DNA of 64,000 nt from contig NZ_RCZE01000004.1 in assembly GCF_006438915.1 (NCBI RefSeq), positions 305,728 through 369,727 on the forward strand. Reading direction: 5' to 3'. The stretch's first letter is position 1. Every line of letters begins with the position of its first letter. Shown piece by piece: positions 55,966 through 64,000 of this stretch. Made by a program: the position numbers and the translations under genes. The notes beneath the pieces are model-generated. The model searched no databases and was not told where the DNA came from. It worked only from the letters and a program-made list of their open reading frames with translations. Source of the stretch: Pseudomonas arsenicoxydans (GTDB taxonomy: Bacteria; Pseudomonadota; Gammaproteobacteria; Pseudomonadales; Pseudomonadaceae).

Positions 55966-57297
55966 ATGACTGATCTACTCACGTCCATTCAAGCCACACT
56001 CGGCTTGCCCCACACCAAAATCCCCTTCACATCGAGCGGCGCCCTGCCCTCGGCGTTTGCCGTGACCGACCTCGCCTGTGCCAGCATCGCCGCGGCGGGG
56101 CAGGCTGTCAGCGAATTGTTGCAACAGCACGCCGGCCGCTTGCCCGGCGTTGAAGTCGACCGTCGTCTAGCCTCTTTCTGGTTCGCCACCTCGATCCGCC
56201 CCCTCGGCTGGAGCGTTCCACCGCTGTGGGACCCGATTGCCGGTGACTACGCAACGAAGGACGGCTGGATCCGCCTGCACACCAACGCCCCCCATCACCG
56301 CGCAGCCGCTGAAAGCGTGCTCGGCAACTGCGCCGACCGTGCTGCGATGGCGAAAAAAGTGGCGCAATGGGCCAACAGTGATCTGGAACAGGCCGTGGTC
56401 GACGCCGGAGGATGCGCCGCCGAGATGCGCACCTGGGCGCAATGGCAGCAACACCCACAAGGTTTGGCCGTAAACGCCGAGCCATTGATTCAGTTCAGTA
56501 GCGACAAGGGTCAATCCGCAAAACCGTGGCAAGGCTCCGTGGCCCAACCGCTGGCCGGGCTCAAGGTTCTGGACCTGACCCGCGTACTGGCCGGTCCGGT
56601 CGCCAGCCGTTTTCTCGCCGGCCTCGGGGCGGATGTCCTGCGCATCGACCCACCGACCTGGAACGAACCCGGCGTCGTGCCGGAAGTCACTCTGGGCAAA
56701 CGCTGCGCGCGCCTTGATCTGCACAACCGCGATGATCGCGCGGTGTTCGAAACGCTGCTCAAGGAGGCCGACATCCTCCTGCATGGCTACCGCGCCGATG
56801 CATTGGAATGCCTGGGGTATGGCGTTGACGAACGCAGGAGACTGGCGCCGGGCCTGATTGATGTCAGCCTCAACGCCTACGGCTGGAGCGGCCCGTGGCA
56901 GAACCGCCGTGGTTTCGACAGCCTGGTGCAGATGAGCAGCGGGATTGCCGAAGCCGGGATGCAGTGGAAGAACGCGGACAAACCGACGCCGTTGCCGGTG
57001 CAGGCACTCGATCACGCGACCGGGTATTTGATGGCGGCTGCGGCGATCAGGTTGCTGGGGCGTGGGGGGTCTGCGCGGCTTTCGTTGGCGCGTACGGCGA
57101 AGTTGTTGATTGAACATGGCCCGGGAACGGCCGAGGCGTTGCGGGTGGAGGATGACAACGATCAGGGGATGGTGGTTGAGCAGACACCTTGGGGGCCGGC
57201 GCATCGGCTCCATGTGCCGTTGAAAATCACCGGTACTCCGTTGCAATGGGCACTTCCCGCCACGGAATTGGGTTCCCATCGCGCGCAGTGGTGGTGA
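55966..57297 (+). CDS. CoA-transferase family III (CaiB/BaiF) protein
   Basis: 443 residues. The family's central block is GLKVLDLTRVLAGPVASRFLAGLGADVLRID, followed by GKRCARLDL, SLNAYGWSGPW and RRGFDSLVQMSSGIA. About 190 residues precede that block, unlike the compact members that begin with it, so the first part may be a degenerate second domain. The catalytic aspartate normally follows a conserved GRxD-like turn and is not obvious here. Substrate unknown. Confidence 0.85.
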   Translation: MTDLLTSIQATLGLPHTKIPFTSSGALPSAFAVTDLACASIAAAGQAVSELLQQHAGRLPGVEVDRRLASFWFATSIRPLGWSVPPLWDPIAGDYATKDGWIRLHTNAPHHRAAAESVLGNCADRAAMAKKVAQWANSDLEQAVVDAGGCAAEMRTWAQWQQHPQGLAVNAEPLIQFSSDKGQSAKPWQGSVAQPLAGLKVLDLTRVLAGPVASRFLAGLGADVLRIDPPTWNEPGVVPEVTLGKRCARLDLHNRDDRAVFETLLKEADILLHGYRADALECLGYGVDERRRLAPGLIDVSLNAYGWSGPWQNRRGFDSLVQMSSGIAEAGMQWKNADKPTPLPVQALDHATGYLMAAAAIRLLGRGGSARLSLARTAKLLIEHGPGTAEALRVEDDNDQGMVVEQTPWGPAHRLHVPLKITGTPLQWALPATELGSHRAQWW

Positions 57298-57308
57298 CTG
57301 TCAGATCG

Positions 57309-57405
57309 CCTTCGCGAGCAAGCCCGCTCCCACATTAGAACTGTGTTGCTCACAAAATCTGCGAACGACATCAATTTAATGTGGGAGCGGGCTTGCTCGC
57401 GAAGG
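57309..57405. repeat. REPIN, type A
   Basis: Outward-oriented inverted cores between convergent genes. Confidence 0.9.
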
Positions 57406-57438
57406 GGTCCGAGTATTCAGCACAAACCCCGGATCAGT

Positions 57439-58302
57439 TCAGTCCAGCCGGCTCAGCGATGTCCAAAGCAACTGCGCCGCATACCCTCGACAAGGTCGCC
57501 ACGCCTCGGCGCGCAACAGCAATTCCCGAGCTGTCACTGGCCCACCCTCAAGCGCCGCCAACGCCTTGATCAACCCCACATCCCCGGACGGAAACGCATC
57601 CGGCTCGCGCAACTGGCGCAAGGCAATGTACTGCGCCGTCCAGTCACCAATTCCGTGCAACGCCAACAACCGCGCCACACCGCCCTCTCGCCCCGGCGCA
57701 AACAACAGCGAATCATCCAGCAGCGCCTGAGCCACACCCGACAACGTCCGCCCCCGACTTTTCGGCATGCCCAACATCGCCAGATCCGCCTGCGCCAACA
57801 CCAGCGGCTCAGGAAAGACATGGCTCAAACCCGCCTGCGGCGACGGCAACGGCGCTCCATACTGCGCCACCAACTTACCCGCCAACCGGATTGCCGCGCC
57901 GACGGTAATCTGCTGCCCGAGCACGGCACGAATCGCCAGTTCCAGTCCATCCCAGGCCCCCGGCACGCGTAAGCCCGGACGCTCGGCAATCAAGCGCTCC
58001 ATCAACGGGTCCCGCTTCAACTGCCGGTGAATCGACGACAAATCCGCATCCAGATCAAACATCCGTCGCACGCGCGCCACGATCTCCGGCACCGCCGACT
58101 CATCCGGAAAATCCAGCGCCAGCTCAAGCGCATCACCGTCCGCCGCACTGATCGAAAACAAACCGTGAACACCGTTCAACCCGATGCTGCGCGAGTACAC
58201 CCCATCGGTCACGATTTCCATACCGGCCACCGCCCGCGCCGACAAGAACTGCAACATCGCCGCCCCGTCATACGGCGGTTGATACGCCAGCAAAATCCTC
58301 AC
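57439..58302 (-). CDS. alkA: DNA-3-methyladenine glycosylase II (AlkA)
   Basis: 287 residues. The start RILLAYQPPYDGAAMLQFLSARA is the AlkA N-terminal domain; the helix-hairpin-helix and catalytic region reads ALHGIGDWTAQYIALRQLREPDAFPSGDVGLIKAL, with aspartate in SGDVG as the catalytic residue. It removes alkylated bases from DNA. The start codon is GTG, overlapping the stop of the antiporter gene by four bases (GTGA). No Ada domain is fused or adjacent. Confidence 0.88.
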   Translation of the reverse strand: MRILLAYQPPYDGAAMLQFLSARAVAGMEIVTDGVYSRSIGLNGVHGLFSISAADGDALELALDFPDESAVPEIVARVRRMFDLDADLSSIHRQLKRDPLMERLIAERPGLRVPGAWDGLELAIRAVLGQQITVGAAIRLAGKLVAQYGAPLPSPQAGLSHVFPEPLVLAQADLAMLGMPKSRGRTLSGVAQALLDDSLLFAPGREGGVARLLALHGIGDWTAQYIALRQLREPDAFPSGDVGLIKALAALEGGPVTARELLLRAEAWRPCRGYAAQLLWTSLSRLD

Positions 58303-59726
58303 AACGACAGCAAGCCGCTGTACAACCCATAGGCGGCCAGCCCGGCGCCAGTCAGGACACTGGTAAAAATGCCCTTCTCGATGTGAGTGAACAACGGCTC
58401 GCCCTGTTCATGCTTGGCCTTGGCGAACAGAATCACCCCCGGCGCGTACAGCAACGCCGACAGCAGCAGGTATTTGACCCCGCCGGCATACAGCAACCAC
58501 ACCGCATACCCCAGCGCGATCCCGCCGATCATCAGGTCTTTAGTGCGCTCGGCACTGGCGTGTTCGTAGGTTTCGCCGCGCCCGCTCAACAACACCGCAT
58601 ACGCCGCCGACCACAGGTAAGGCACCAGAATCATCGATGACGCGAGGTAGATCAGGCTGGTGTAAGTGCCGGCAGAAAACAGCGTGATCAACAGAAAGAG
58701 CTGGATCATCACGTTGGTCAGCCACAGCGCGTTCACCGGCACATGATTGGCGTTTTCCTTCTTCAGGAAGGCCGGCATGGTGTTGTCCTTGGCCGTGGCG
58801 AACAGGATCTCGGCACACAGCAGCGCCCAGGACAGCAACGCGCCCAACAGCGAAATCGCCAGGCCGACACTGATCAGCAACGCACCCCAGGGCCCGACGA
58901 TGTGTTCCAGCACCGCTGCCAGTGACGGGTTCTGCAAGTTCGCCAGTTGCGGCTGGCTCATGATGCCCAGCGACAACACGTTCACCAGCACCAATAGCGC
59001 CAGCACCCCGAGAAAGCCGATGACCGTCGCCCGGCCGACGTCCGAGCGTTTCTCCGCGTGCGCCGAATACACACTCGCGCCTTCAATGCCGATGAACACG
59101 AACACCGTCACCAGCATCATGTTGCGCACCTGGTCCATCACCCCGCCGAAGCTCGGGTTGCTACGGCCCCAGATGTCCCGGGTAAAGATGTCGGCCTCGA
59201 ACGCGACGGCGGCGATGACGATAAACATGATCAGCGGCACGATCTTGGCCACGGTGGTCACTTGATTGATGAACGCCGCCTCTTTGATCCCGCGCATCAC
59301 CAGAAAATGCACGGCCCACAGCAGCACCGAAGCGCAGCCGATGGCAATCGGCGTGTTGCCTTGGCCAAAGACCGGGAAGAAATAACCGAGGGTGCTGAAC
59401 AACAACACGAAATATCCGACGTTGCCCAGCCAGGCGCTCATCCAGTAGCCCCAGGCCGACGAGAAGCCCATGTAGTCACCGAAGCCGGCCTTGGCGTAGG
59501 CATACACCCCGGAATCCAGTTCGGGTTTGCGATTGGCCAGGGTCTGAAAGACAAACGCCAGCGTCAGCATGCCGACGGCGGTGATGGCCCATCCGATCAG
59601 TACCGCCCCGGCATCGGCCCGCGCCGCCATGTTTTGTGGCAACGAGAAAATCCCGCCGCCAATCATCGACCCCACCACCAGCGCGATCAGCGCACTCAGG
59701 CGTAGCTTTTGCGTCGGTTGTGACAT
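58299..59726 (-). CDS. Arginine/ornithine antiporter paralogue (ArcD-like)
   Basis: 475 residues, the same length as the ArcD at 60181 and closely similar throughout: LIALVVGSMIGGGIFSLPQN at the start and GIEGASVYSAHAEKRSDVG in the middle, about 12 helices. It belongs to the basic-amino-acid antiporter group of the APC family. GGAG picks the start at 59726. It is divergent from the arc operon and coupled to alkA; which exchange it catalyses is not known. Confidence 0.88.
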   Translation of the reverse strand: MSQPTQKLRLSALIALVVGSMIGGGIFSLPQNMAARADAGAVLIGWAITAVGMLTLAFVFQTLANRKPELDSGVYAYAKAGFGDYMGFSSAWGYWMSAWLGNVGYFVLLFSTLGYFFPVFGQGNTPIAIGCASVLLWAVHFLVMRGIKEAAFINQVTTVAKIVPLIMFIVIAAVAFEADIFTRDIWGRSNPSFGGVMDQVRNMMLVTVFVFIGIEGASVYSAHAEKRSDVGRATVIGFLGVLALLVLVNVLSLGIMSQPQLANLQNPSLAAVLEHIVGPWGALLISVGLAISLLGALLSWALLCAEILFATAKDNTMPAFLKKENANHVPVNALWLTNVMIQLFLLITLFSAGTYTSLIYLASSMILVPYLWSAAYAVLLSGRGETYEHASAERTKDLMIGGIALGYAVWLLYAGGVKYLLLSALLYAPGVILFAKAKHEQGEPLFTHIEKGIFTSVLTGAGLAAYGLYSGLLSL

Positions 59727-59833
59727 TCCTGCATCTCCATTTTTGTCCACAGTCGGCCGGGGGCTGTCATGGTCTTGAAACCGTCACATAGTTGGATTTA
59801 CTAAATAGATACAGCGTAATACGTCTATTAGAT

Positions 59834-59857
59834 AAGGCCATTTCAGGGCCTTTTTAT
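59834..59857 (+). terminator. Rho-independent-terminator-like hairpin
   Basis: AAGGCC and GGCCTT pair around a short loop and are followed by TTTTATTT on the plus strand. No plus-strand gene ends here; see finding. Confidence 0.5.
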
Positions 59858-60105
59858 TTATAACCGATCACTCTATTAACGTCATGACAAAGGTTAATTA
59901 AGCGGAAAACCCTGATCAATCAACTCTGCTCTGAAAGCAAATAGTTGCGTAAACGCGAAAACAAACTAGGTTAACAAGTCGAAGCAGGAGCCGGTTATTT
60001 CTGCCAGCTCTCACCGAGGCCTCTAAATTGGGCTTTCCCGGCGATACCGCTATAGACAACAAAGTCCCATAAGTCTTTCAATTAACAATGGAAAGTGCCA
60101 ATGCA

Positions 60106-60119
60106 CTGATCTATGTCAG
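60106..60119 (+). promoter_or_regulatory. Candidate ANR box of arcDAB
   Basis: CTGAT-CTAT-GTCAG, close to the ANR/FNR consensus TTGAT-N4-ATCAA. TACTCT at 60142-60147 could be the -10, placing the box near -41.5, the usual activating position. Oxygen limitation activates arc genes through ANR in Pseudomonas. Confidence 0.65.
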
Positions 60120-60180
60120 ATGTTTGAACAGCTAACAGAACTACTCTGTTGTCTCTCTTCTCCTGCACTGGAGTCATGCG

Positions 60181-61608
60181 ATGTCTGAATCCCCCGGAAA
60201 ACTGAAACTCGGCGCATTGGTTGCACTGGTTGTCGGCTCAATGATTGGTGGCGGGATCTTCTCTTTGCCACAAAACATGGCCGCCAGTGCGGACGTTGGC
60301 GCGGTCCTGATTGGCTGGGCCATTACCGCCGTCGGCATGCTCACGCTGGCCTTTGTCTTTCAGACCCTGGCCAACCGCAAGCCTGATCTGGATGGCGGGG
60401 TGTATGCCTACGCCAAGGCCGGTTTCGGCGACTACATGGGTTTCTCTTCCGCCTGGGGGTACTGGATCAGTGCCTGGCTGGGCAACGTCGGCTACTTCGT
60501 TCTGTTGTTCAGTACCCTCGGCTACTTCTTCCCGATTTTCGGTGAAGGCAACACGGTGGCAGCCATCATCGGTGCATCGGTGTTGCTCTGGGCCGTGCAT
60601 TTCCTCGTGTTGCGGGGGATCAAGGAAGCGGCGTTCATCAACCTGGTGACCACTGTCGCCAAGATCGTGCCGCTGGTGCTGTTTGTGTTGATCGCCATTT
60701 TCGCCTTCAAACTGGACATCTTCACCGCCGACATCTGGGGCGTGAAAAACCCGGACCTGGGCAGCGTGATGAACCAGGTGCGCAAAATGATGCTGGTCAC
60801 CGTCTGGGTGTTCATCGGCATCGAGGGCGCGAGCATTTTCTCGGCCCGCGCCGAAAAACGCAGCGACGTAGGTAAAGCCACCGTCATCGGCTTCATCACT
60901 GTGCTGCTGTTCCTGGTGCTGGTTAACGTGTTGTCCCTGGGGATCATGACCCAACCGGAACTGGCCAAGCTGCAGAACCCGTCGATGGCGGCCGTGCTCA
61001 AGCATGTGGTCGGTGACTGGGGCGCGGTGCTGATCAGCGTCGGTTTGATCATCTCGCTGCTGGGAGCCTTGCTGTCGTGGGTGCTGTTGTGTGCGGAGAT
61101 CATGTTCGCCGCCGCCAAGGACCACACCATGCCGGAGTTCCTGCGCAAGGAAAACGCCAACCACGTGCCGGTCAACGCCCTGTGGCTGACCAACGCCATG
61201 GTCCAGCTGTTCCTGATCATCACCCTGTTTTCGGCCAGTACCTACCTGTCGCTGATCTACCTCGCCACCTCGATGATTCTGGTGCCTTACCTGTGGTCGG
61301 CGGCATACGCGCTGCTGCTGGCAGTGCGCGGCGAGACCTATGAAAACGCCTCGGGCGAACGCACCAAGGACCTGCTGATCGGTGCCATCTCGGTGATCTA
61401 CGCAGTCTGGCTGGTCTACGCCGGCGGCACCAAATACCTGCTGCTGTCCGCCCTGCTCTATGCGCCCGGCGTGATCCTGTTCGCCAAGGCCAAGCGAGAA
61501 CTGGGCAAACCTGTTTTCACCAACGTCGAGAAGCTGATTTTTGCAGCCGTGATCATCGGTGCCGTGGTGGCGGCCTATGGGCTGTATTCCGGCTTCCTGA
61601 CCCTGTAA
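60181..61608 (+). CDS. arcD: Arginine/ornithine antiporter
   Basis: 475 residues with about 12 membrane helices. The N-terminal GSMIGGGIFSLPQNMAASAD and AYAKAGFGDYMGFSSAWGYW match ArcD. It imports arginine in exchange for ornithine without energy cost. First gene of the operon; arcA starts 36 bp later. Confidence 0.93.
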   Translation: MSESPGKLKLGALVALVVGSMIGGGIFSLPQNMAASADVGAVLIGWAITAVGMLTLAFVFQTLANRKPDLDGGVYAYAKAGFGDYMGFSSAWGYWISAWLGNVGYFVLLFSTLGYFFPIFGEGNTVAAIIGASVLLWAVHFLVLRGIKEAAFINLVTTVAKIVPLVLFVLIAIFAFKLDIFTADIWGVKNPDLGSVMNQVRKMMLVTVWVFIGIEGASIFSARAEKRSDVGKATVIGFITVLLFLVLVNVLSLGIMTQPELAKLQNPSMAAVLKHVVGDWGAVLISVGLIISLLGALLSWVLLCAEIMFAAAKDHTMPEFLRKENANHVPVNALWLTNAMVQLFLIITLFSASTYLSLIYLATSMILVPYLWSAAYALLLAVRGETYENASGERTKDLLIGAISVIYAVWLVYAGGTKYLLLSALLYAPGVILFAKAKRELGKPVFTNVEKLIFAAVIIGAVVAAYGLYSGFLTL

Positions 61609-61643
61609 CACCTGAATAATTTGTCATCTGGAGGATCACTGTA

Positions 61644-62900
61644 ATGACCACGGAAAAAGTTAAATACGGCGTGCATTCCGAAGCCGGCAAACTGCGCAAA
61701 GTCATGGTTTGTTCCCCCGGCCTGGCCCACCAGCGGCTGACCCCGAACAACTGTGACGAACTGCTGTTTGATGATGTGCTGTGGGTCGCCCAAGCCAAGC
61801 GTGACCACTTCGACTTCGTCACCAAGATGCGCGAACGCGGGATCGACGTTGTGGAAATGCACAACCTGTTGACCGACATCGTCGCCATCCCCGAAGCGCT
61901 GGACTGGATCCTGGATCGCAAGGTCACCGCCAACTCGGTGGGCCTGGGCCTGATCAACGAAGTGAAATCCTGGCTGAAAAGCCTGGAGCCGCGACATATC
62001 GCCGAGTTCCTGATTGGCGGTGTCTCCGCCGATGACCTGCCGGACAGCTTCGGTGGCAAGACCATCCAGATGTTCCGCGACTTCCTCGGCCACTCCAGCT
62101 TCATTTTGCCGCCACTGCCGAACACCCAGTTCACCCGCGACACCACCTGCTGGATCTACGGTGGCGTGACCCTGAACCCGATGTATTGGCCGGCACGCCG
62201 TCAGGAAACCCTGCTGGCCACTGCCATCTATAAATTCCACCCGCAGTTCACCAACGCCGAATTCGAGATCTGGTACGGCGACCCGGACCAGGATCACGGC
62301 AGCTCCACCCTTGAAGGCGGCGACGTGATGCCAATCGGTAACGGTGTGGTGCTGATCGGCATGGGCGAACGTTCGTCCCGTCAGGCCATTGGCCAACTGG
62401 CGCTCAACCTGTTCAAACACAAAGCCGTCGAAAAAGTCATCGTCGCCGGCCTGCCGAAATCCCGCGCCGCGATGCACCTGGACACCGTGTTCAGCTTCTG
62501 CGACCGCGACCTGGTCACGATCTTCCCGGAAGTGGTGAACCAGATCGTCGCCTTCACCCTGCGTCCTGATGAGAGCAAACCGGGCGGCATCGACATCCGA
62601 CGTGAAGAAACCAGCTTCCTCGACACCGTGGCCAAGGCCCTCAACCTTAAAACACTGCGCATCGTCGAAACCGGTGGCAACAGCTTCGCCGCCGAACGCG
62701 AGCAATGGGATGACGGCAACAACGTGGTGGCCCTGGAGCCGGGCGTGGTCATCGGCTATGACCGCAACACCTACACCAACACCTTGCTGCGCAAGGCAGG
62801 TATCGAGGTCATCACCATCAGCGCCGGCGAACTGGGGCGTGGACGCGGCGGCGGTCACTGCATGACCTGCCCGATCATTCGCGACCCTATCGACTATTAA
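61644..62900 (+). CDS. arcA: Arginine deiminase
   Basis: 418 residues. Guanidine-modifying fold marks include [42 protein letters not shown] and the catalytic cysteine in [14 protein letters not shown] near residue 405. It hydrolyses arginine to citrulline and ammonia. GGAGGA precedes the ATG. Confidence 0.95.
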   Translation: MTTEKVKYGVHSEAGKLRKVMVCSPGLAHQRLTPNNCDELLFDDVLWVAQAKRDHFDFVTKMRERGIDVVEMHNLLTDIVAIPEALDWILDRKVTANSVGLGLINEVKSWLKSLEPRHIAEFLIGGVSADDLPDSFGGKTIQMFRDFLGHSSFILPPLPNTQFTRDTTCWIYGGVTLNPMYWPARRQETLLATAIYKFHPQFTNAEFEIWYGDPDQDHGSSTLEGGDVMPIGNGVVLIGMGERSSRQAIGQLALNLFKHKAVEKVIVAGLPKSRAAMHLDTVFSFCDRDLVTIFPEVVNQIVAFTLRPDESKPGGIDIRREETSFLDTVAKALNLKTLRIVETGGNSFAAEREQWDDGNNVVALEPGVVIGYDRNTYTNTLLRKAGIEVITISAGELGRGRGGGHCMTCPIIRDPIDY

Positions 62901-62908
62901 TTTGTGTG

Positions 62909-62941
62909 CCCGACCTCACCCTCATAAAGCGTGAGGTCGGG
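62909..62941. other. Intercistronic hairpin arcA-arcB
   Basis: CCCGACCTCAC and GTGAGGTCGGG pair perfectly around an 11-base loop, without a T-run. It probably stabilises or sets a processing point in the arc mRNA rather than ending it. Confidence 0.7.
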
Positions 62942-62969
62942 GGATAACCGAAACTTAAGGAGATCCACC

Positions 62970-63980
62970 ATGGCTTTTAATATGCGCAACCGCAGCTTGC
63001 TGAGCTTGATGCACCACACCACTCGCGAGCTCAACTACCTGATCGACCTGTCCCGGGACCTCAAGCGCGCCAAGTACACCGGCACCGAGCGTCCACATCT
63101 GCAAGGCAAGAACATCGCGCTGATCTTCGAAAAAACCTCGACCCGCACCCGTTGCGCCTTCGAAGTTGCGGCCCATGACCAAGGGGCCCACGTCACCTAC
63201 ATCGACCCGGTGTCGTCGCAGATCGGCCACAAGGAAAGCATGAAAGACACCGCCCGCGTGCTGGGGCGGATGTTCGACGCCATCGAGTACCGTGGCTTCG
63301 AACAGGAAATCGTCGAAGAGCTGGCCAAGTTTGCCGGCGTGCCGGTGTTCAATGGTTTGACCGCTGAATTCCACCCGACGCAAATGATCGCCGACGTACT
63401 GACCATGCGTGAGCACAGCGACAAGCCGATGCATGAAATCAGCTACGCCTACCTCGGCGATGCGCGCTACAACATGGGCAACTCGCTGCTGATGATCGGC
63501 GCCAAACTGGGCATGGACGTGCGCATCGCCGCACCGAAAGCCCTATGGCCACACGCGGATTTCATCGCCCAGTGCAAAGCCTTTGGCGAAGAAAGCGGCG
63601 CGCGCATCACCATCACCGAAGACCCGAAAGAAGCGGTGAAAGGCGTGGACTTCATCCACACCGACATCTGGGTGTCGATGGGTGAGCCGGTGGAAGCGTG
63701 GGACGAGCGCATCGAGCAACTGCTGCCGTACCAGGTCAACGCGAAAATGATGAAAGCCTCGGGCAACCCGCGCGTGAAGTTCATGCACTGCCTGCCGGCG
63801 TTCCATAACAGCGAAACCAAGGTCGGCAAGGACATCGCCGCGCGTTATCCGCACCTGGCCAATGGCGTTGAAGTGACTGAAGAAGTCTTCGAATCGCCGG
63901 CCAACATCGCCTTCGAGCAAGCGGAAAACCGCATGCACACCATCAAGGCGATATTGGTGTCGGCGTTGGCGGATATCTAA
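62970..63980 (+). CDS. arcB: Ornithine carbamoyltransferase, catabolic
   Basis: 336 residues. The carbamoyl-phosphate loop is [13 protein letters not shown], ornithine-side residues lie in [17 protein letters not shown], and [15 protein letters not shown] holds the cysteine. In this operon it splits citrulline to ornithine and carbamoyl phosphate. AAGGAGA is ideally placed. The carbamate kinase gene arcC is expected just past the window edge but is not seen. Confidence 0.95.
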   Translation: MAFNMRNRSLLSLMHHTTRELNYLIDLSRDLKRAKYTGTERPHLQGKNIALIFEKTSTRTRCAFEVAAHDQGAHVTYIDPVSSQIGHKESMKDTARVLGRMFDAIEYRGFEQEIVEELAKFAGVPVFNGLTAEFHPTQMIADVLTMREHSDKPMHEISYAYLGDARYNMGNSLLMIGAKLGMDVRIAAPKALWPHADFIAQCKAFGEESGARITITEDPKEAVKGVDFIHTDIWVSMGEPVEAWDERIEQLLPYQVNAKMMKASGNPRVKFMHCLPAFHNSETKVGKDIAARYPHLANGVEVTEEVFESPANIAFEQAENRMHTIKAILVSALADI

Positions 63981-64000
63981 CAGTCTCACCCGGCTCCCAC

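Larger units (their letters stand above)
59727..60180. other. 454-bp divergent region between two arcD genes
   Basis: It holds a candidate ANR box and -10 element for arcD near its right end, and a hairpin with T-run near the left. Overall AT-rich. No gene is supported. Confidence 0.55.

Noticed and set aside
59930..59980. Second ANR box in CCTGATCAATCAAC
   Set aside because: TGAT and ATCAA pieces are present but never in the TTGAT-N4-ATCAA spacing.
1..64000. CRISPR array, tRNA, rRNA, prophage or intact insertion sequence
   Set aside because: The repeats are REP/REPIN hairpins without regular spacers, and no tRNA-like cloverleaf, rRNA, integrase or transposase gene was seen.

Overview
This window is a chromosomal segment of a Pseudomonas, most likely of the P. 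fluorescens complex. The basis is the GC-rich coding sequence, the Entner-Doudoroff and glucose-uptake cluster in the usual Pseudomonas arrangement (edd-glk-gltR-gltS, gts, oprB, hexR, zwf-pgl-eda), the neighbouring fadD2/fadD1-lipase-phaJ1 set, an arcDAB operon, and many REP/REPIN hairpins between genes. The species cannot be settled from the sequence. No tRNA, rRNA, CRISPR array, prophage or intact insertion sequence is visible.

Layout. 1-8.7 kb: an NmrA-like reductase (cut by the window edge), LysR regulators, a PACE efflux pump, an ECF42-type sigma factor operon with DGPF, SRPBCC and SnoaL-like partners, two GNAT acetyltransferases, a GyrI-like protein and a LysE exporter. 8.8-16.3 kb: alanine transaminase, the gluconate unit gntR/gntK-gntT, a second LysR-PACE pair and a glutathione transferase. 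16.3-25.3 kb: a soluble PAS-PAS chemoreceptor, a FecI-like sigma factor coupled to an OpuAC-type binding protein with a PhnD-like gene upstream, a desaturase, a lysine-rich mini-protein, def-yihY and csbD. 25.4-34 kb: fatty-acid activation (fadD1, fadD2), a lipase, phaJ1, a DUF2383 protein, a DUF3820 protein, a class V aminotransferase and an intradiol dioxygenase.

34.2-53.2 kb is the glucose block. Glucose crosses OprB and the GtsABCD ABC transporter, is phosphorylated by Glk, oxidised by Zwf and Pgl to 6-phosphogluconate, and split through Edd and Eda; Gap continues to lower glycolysis. HexR (divergent from zwf) has candidate 15-bp sites at both zwf and edd/gap. GltR/GltS is encoded in the edd-glk operon. 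Gluconate imported by GntT and phosphorylated by GntK joins at 6-phosphogluconate.

53.5-64 kb: a dCache-type chemoreceptor, a CoA-transferase family III protein, AlkA glycosylase overlapping an arginine/ornithine antiporter paralogue, and the divergent arcD-arcA-arcB arginine deiminase operon behind a candidate ANR box.

The least expected signals are: a 38-bp promoter module with identical internal spacing in front of gtsA and of the AGE-family epimerase gene; three candidate GntR operators, one isolating gntT from gntK; a REP variant carrying the same 15-16 base insertion in three REPINs; a REPIN sitting inside a long palindrome with duplicated CTTAAG borders; and the sigma factor/OpuAC overlap with no anti-sigma gene. 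None of these amounts to a demonstrated new system.
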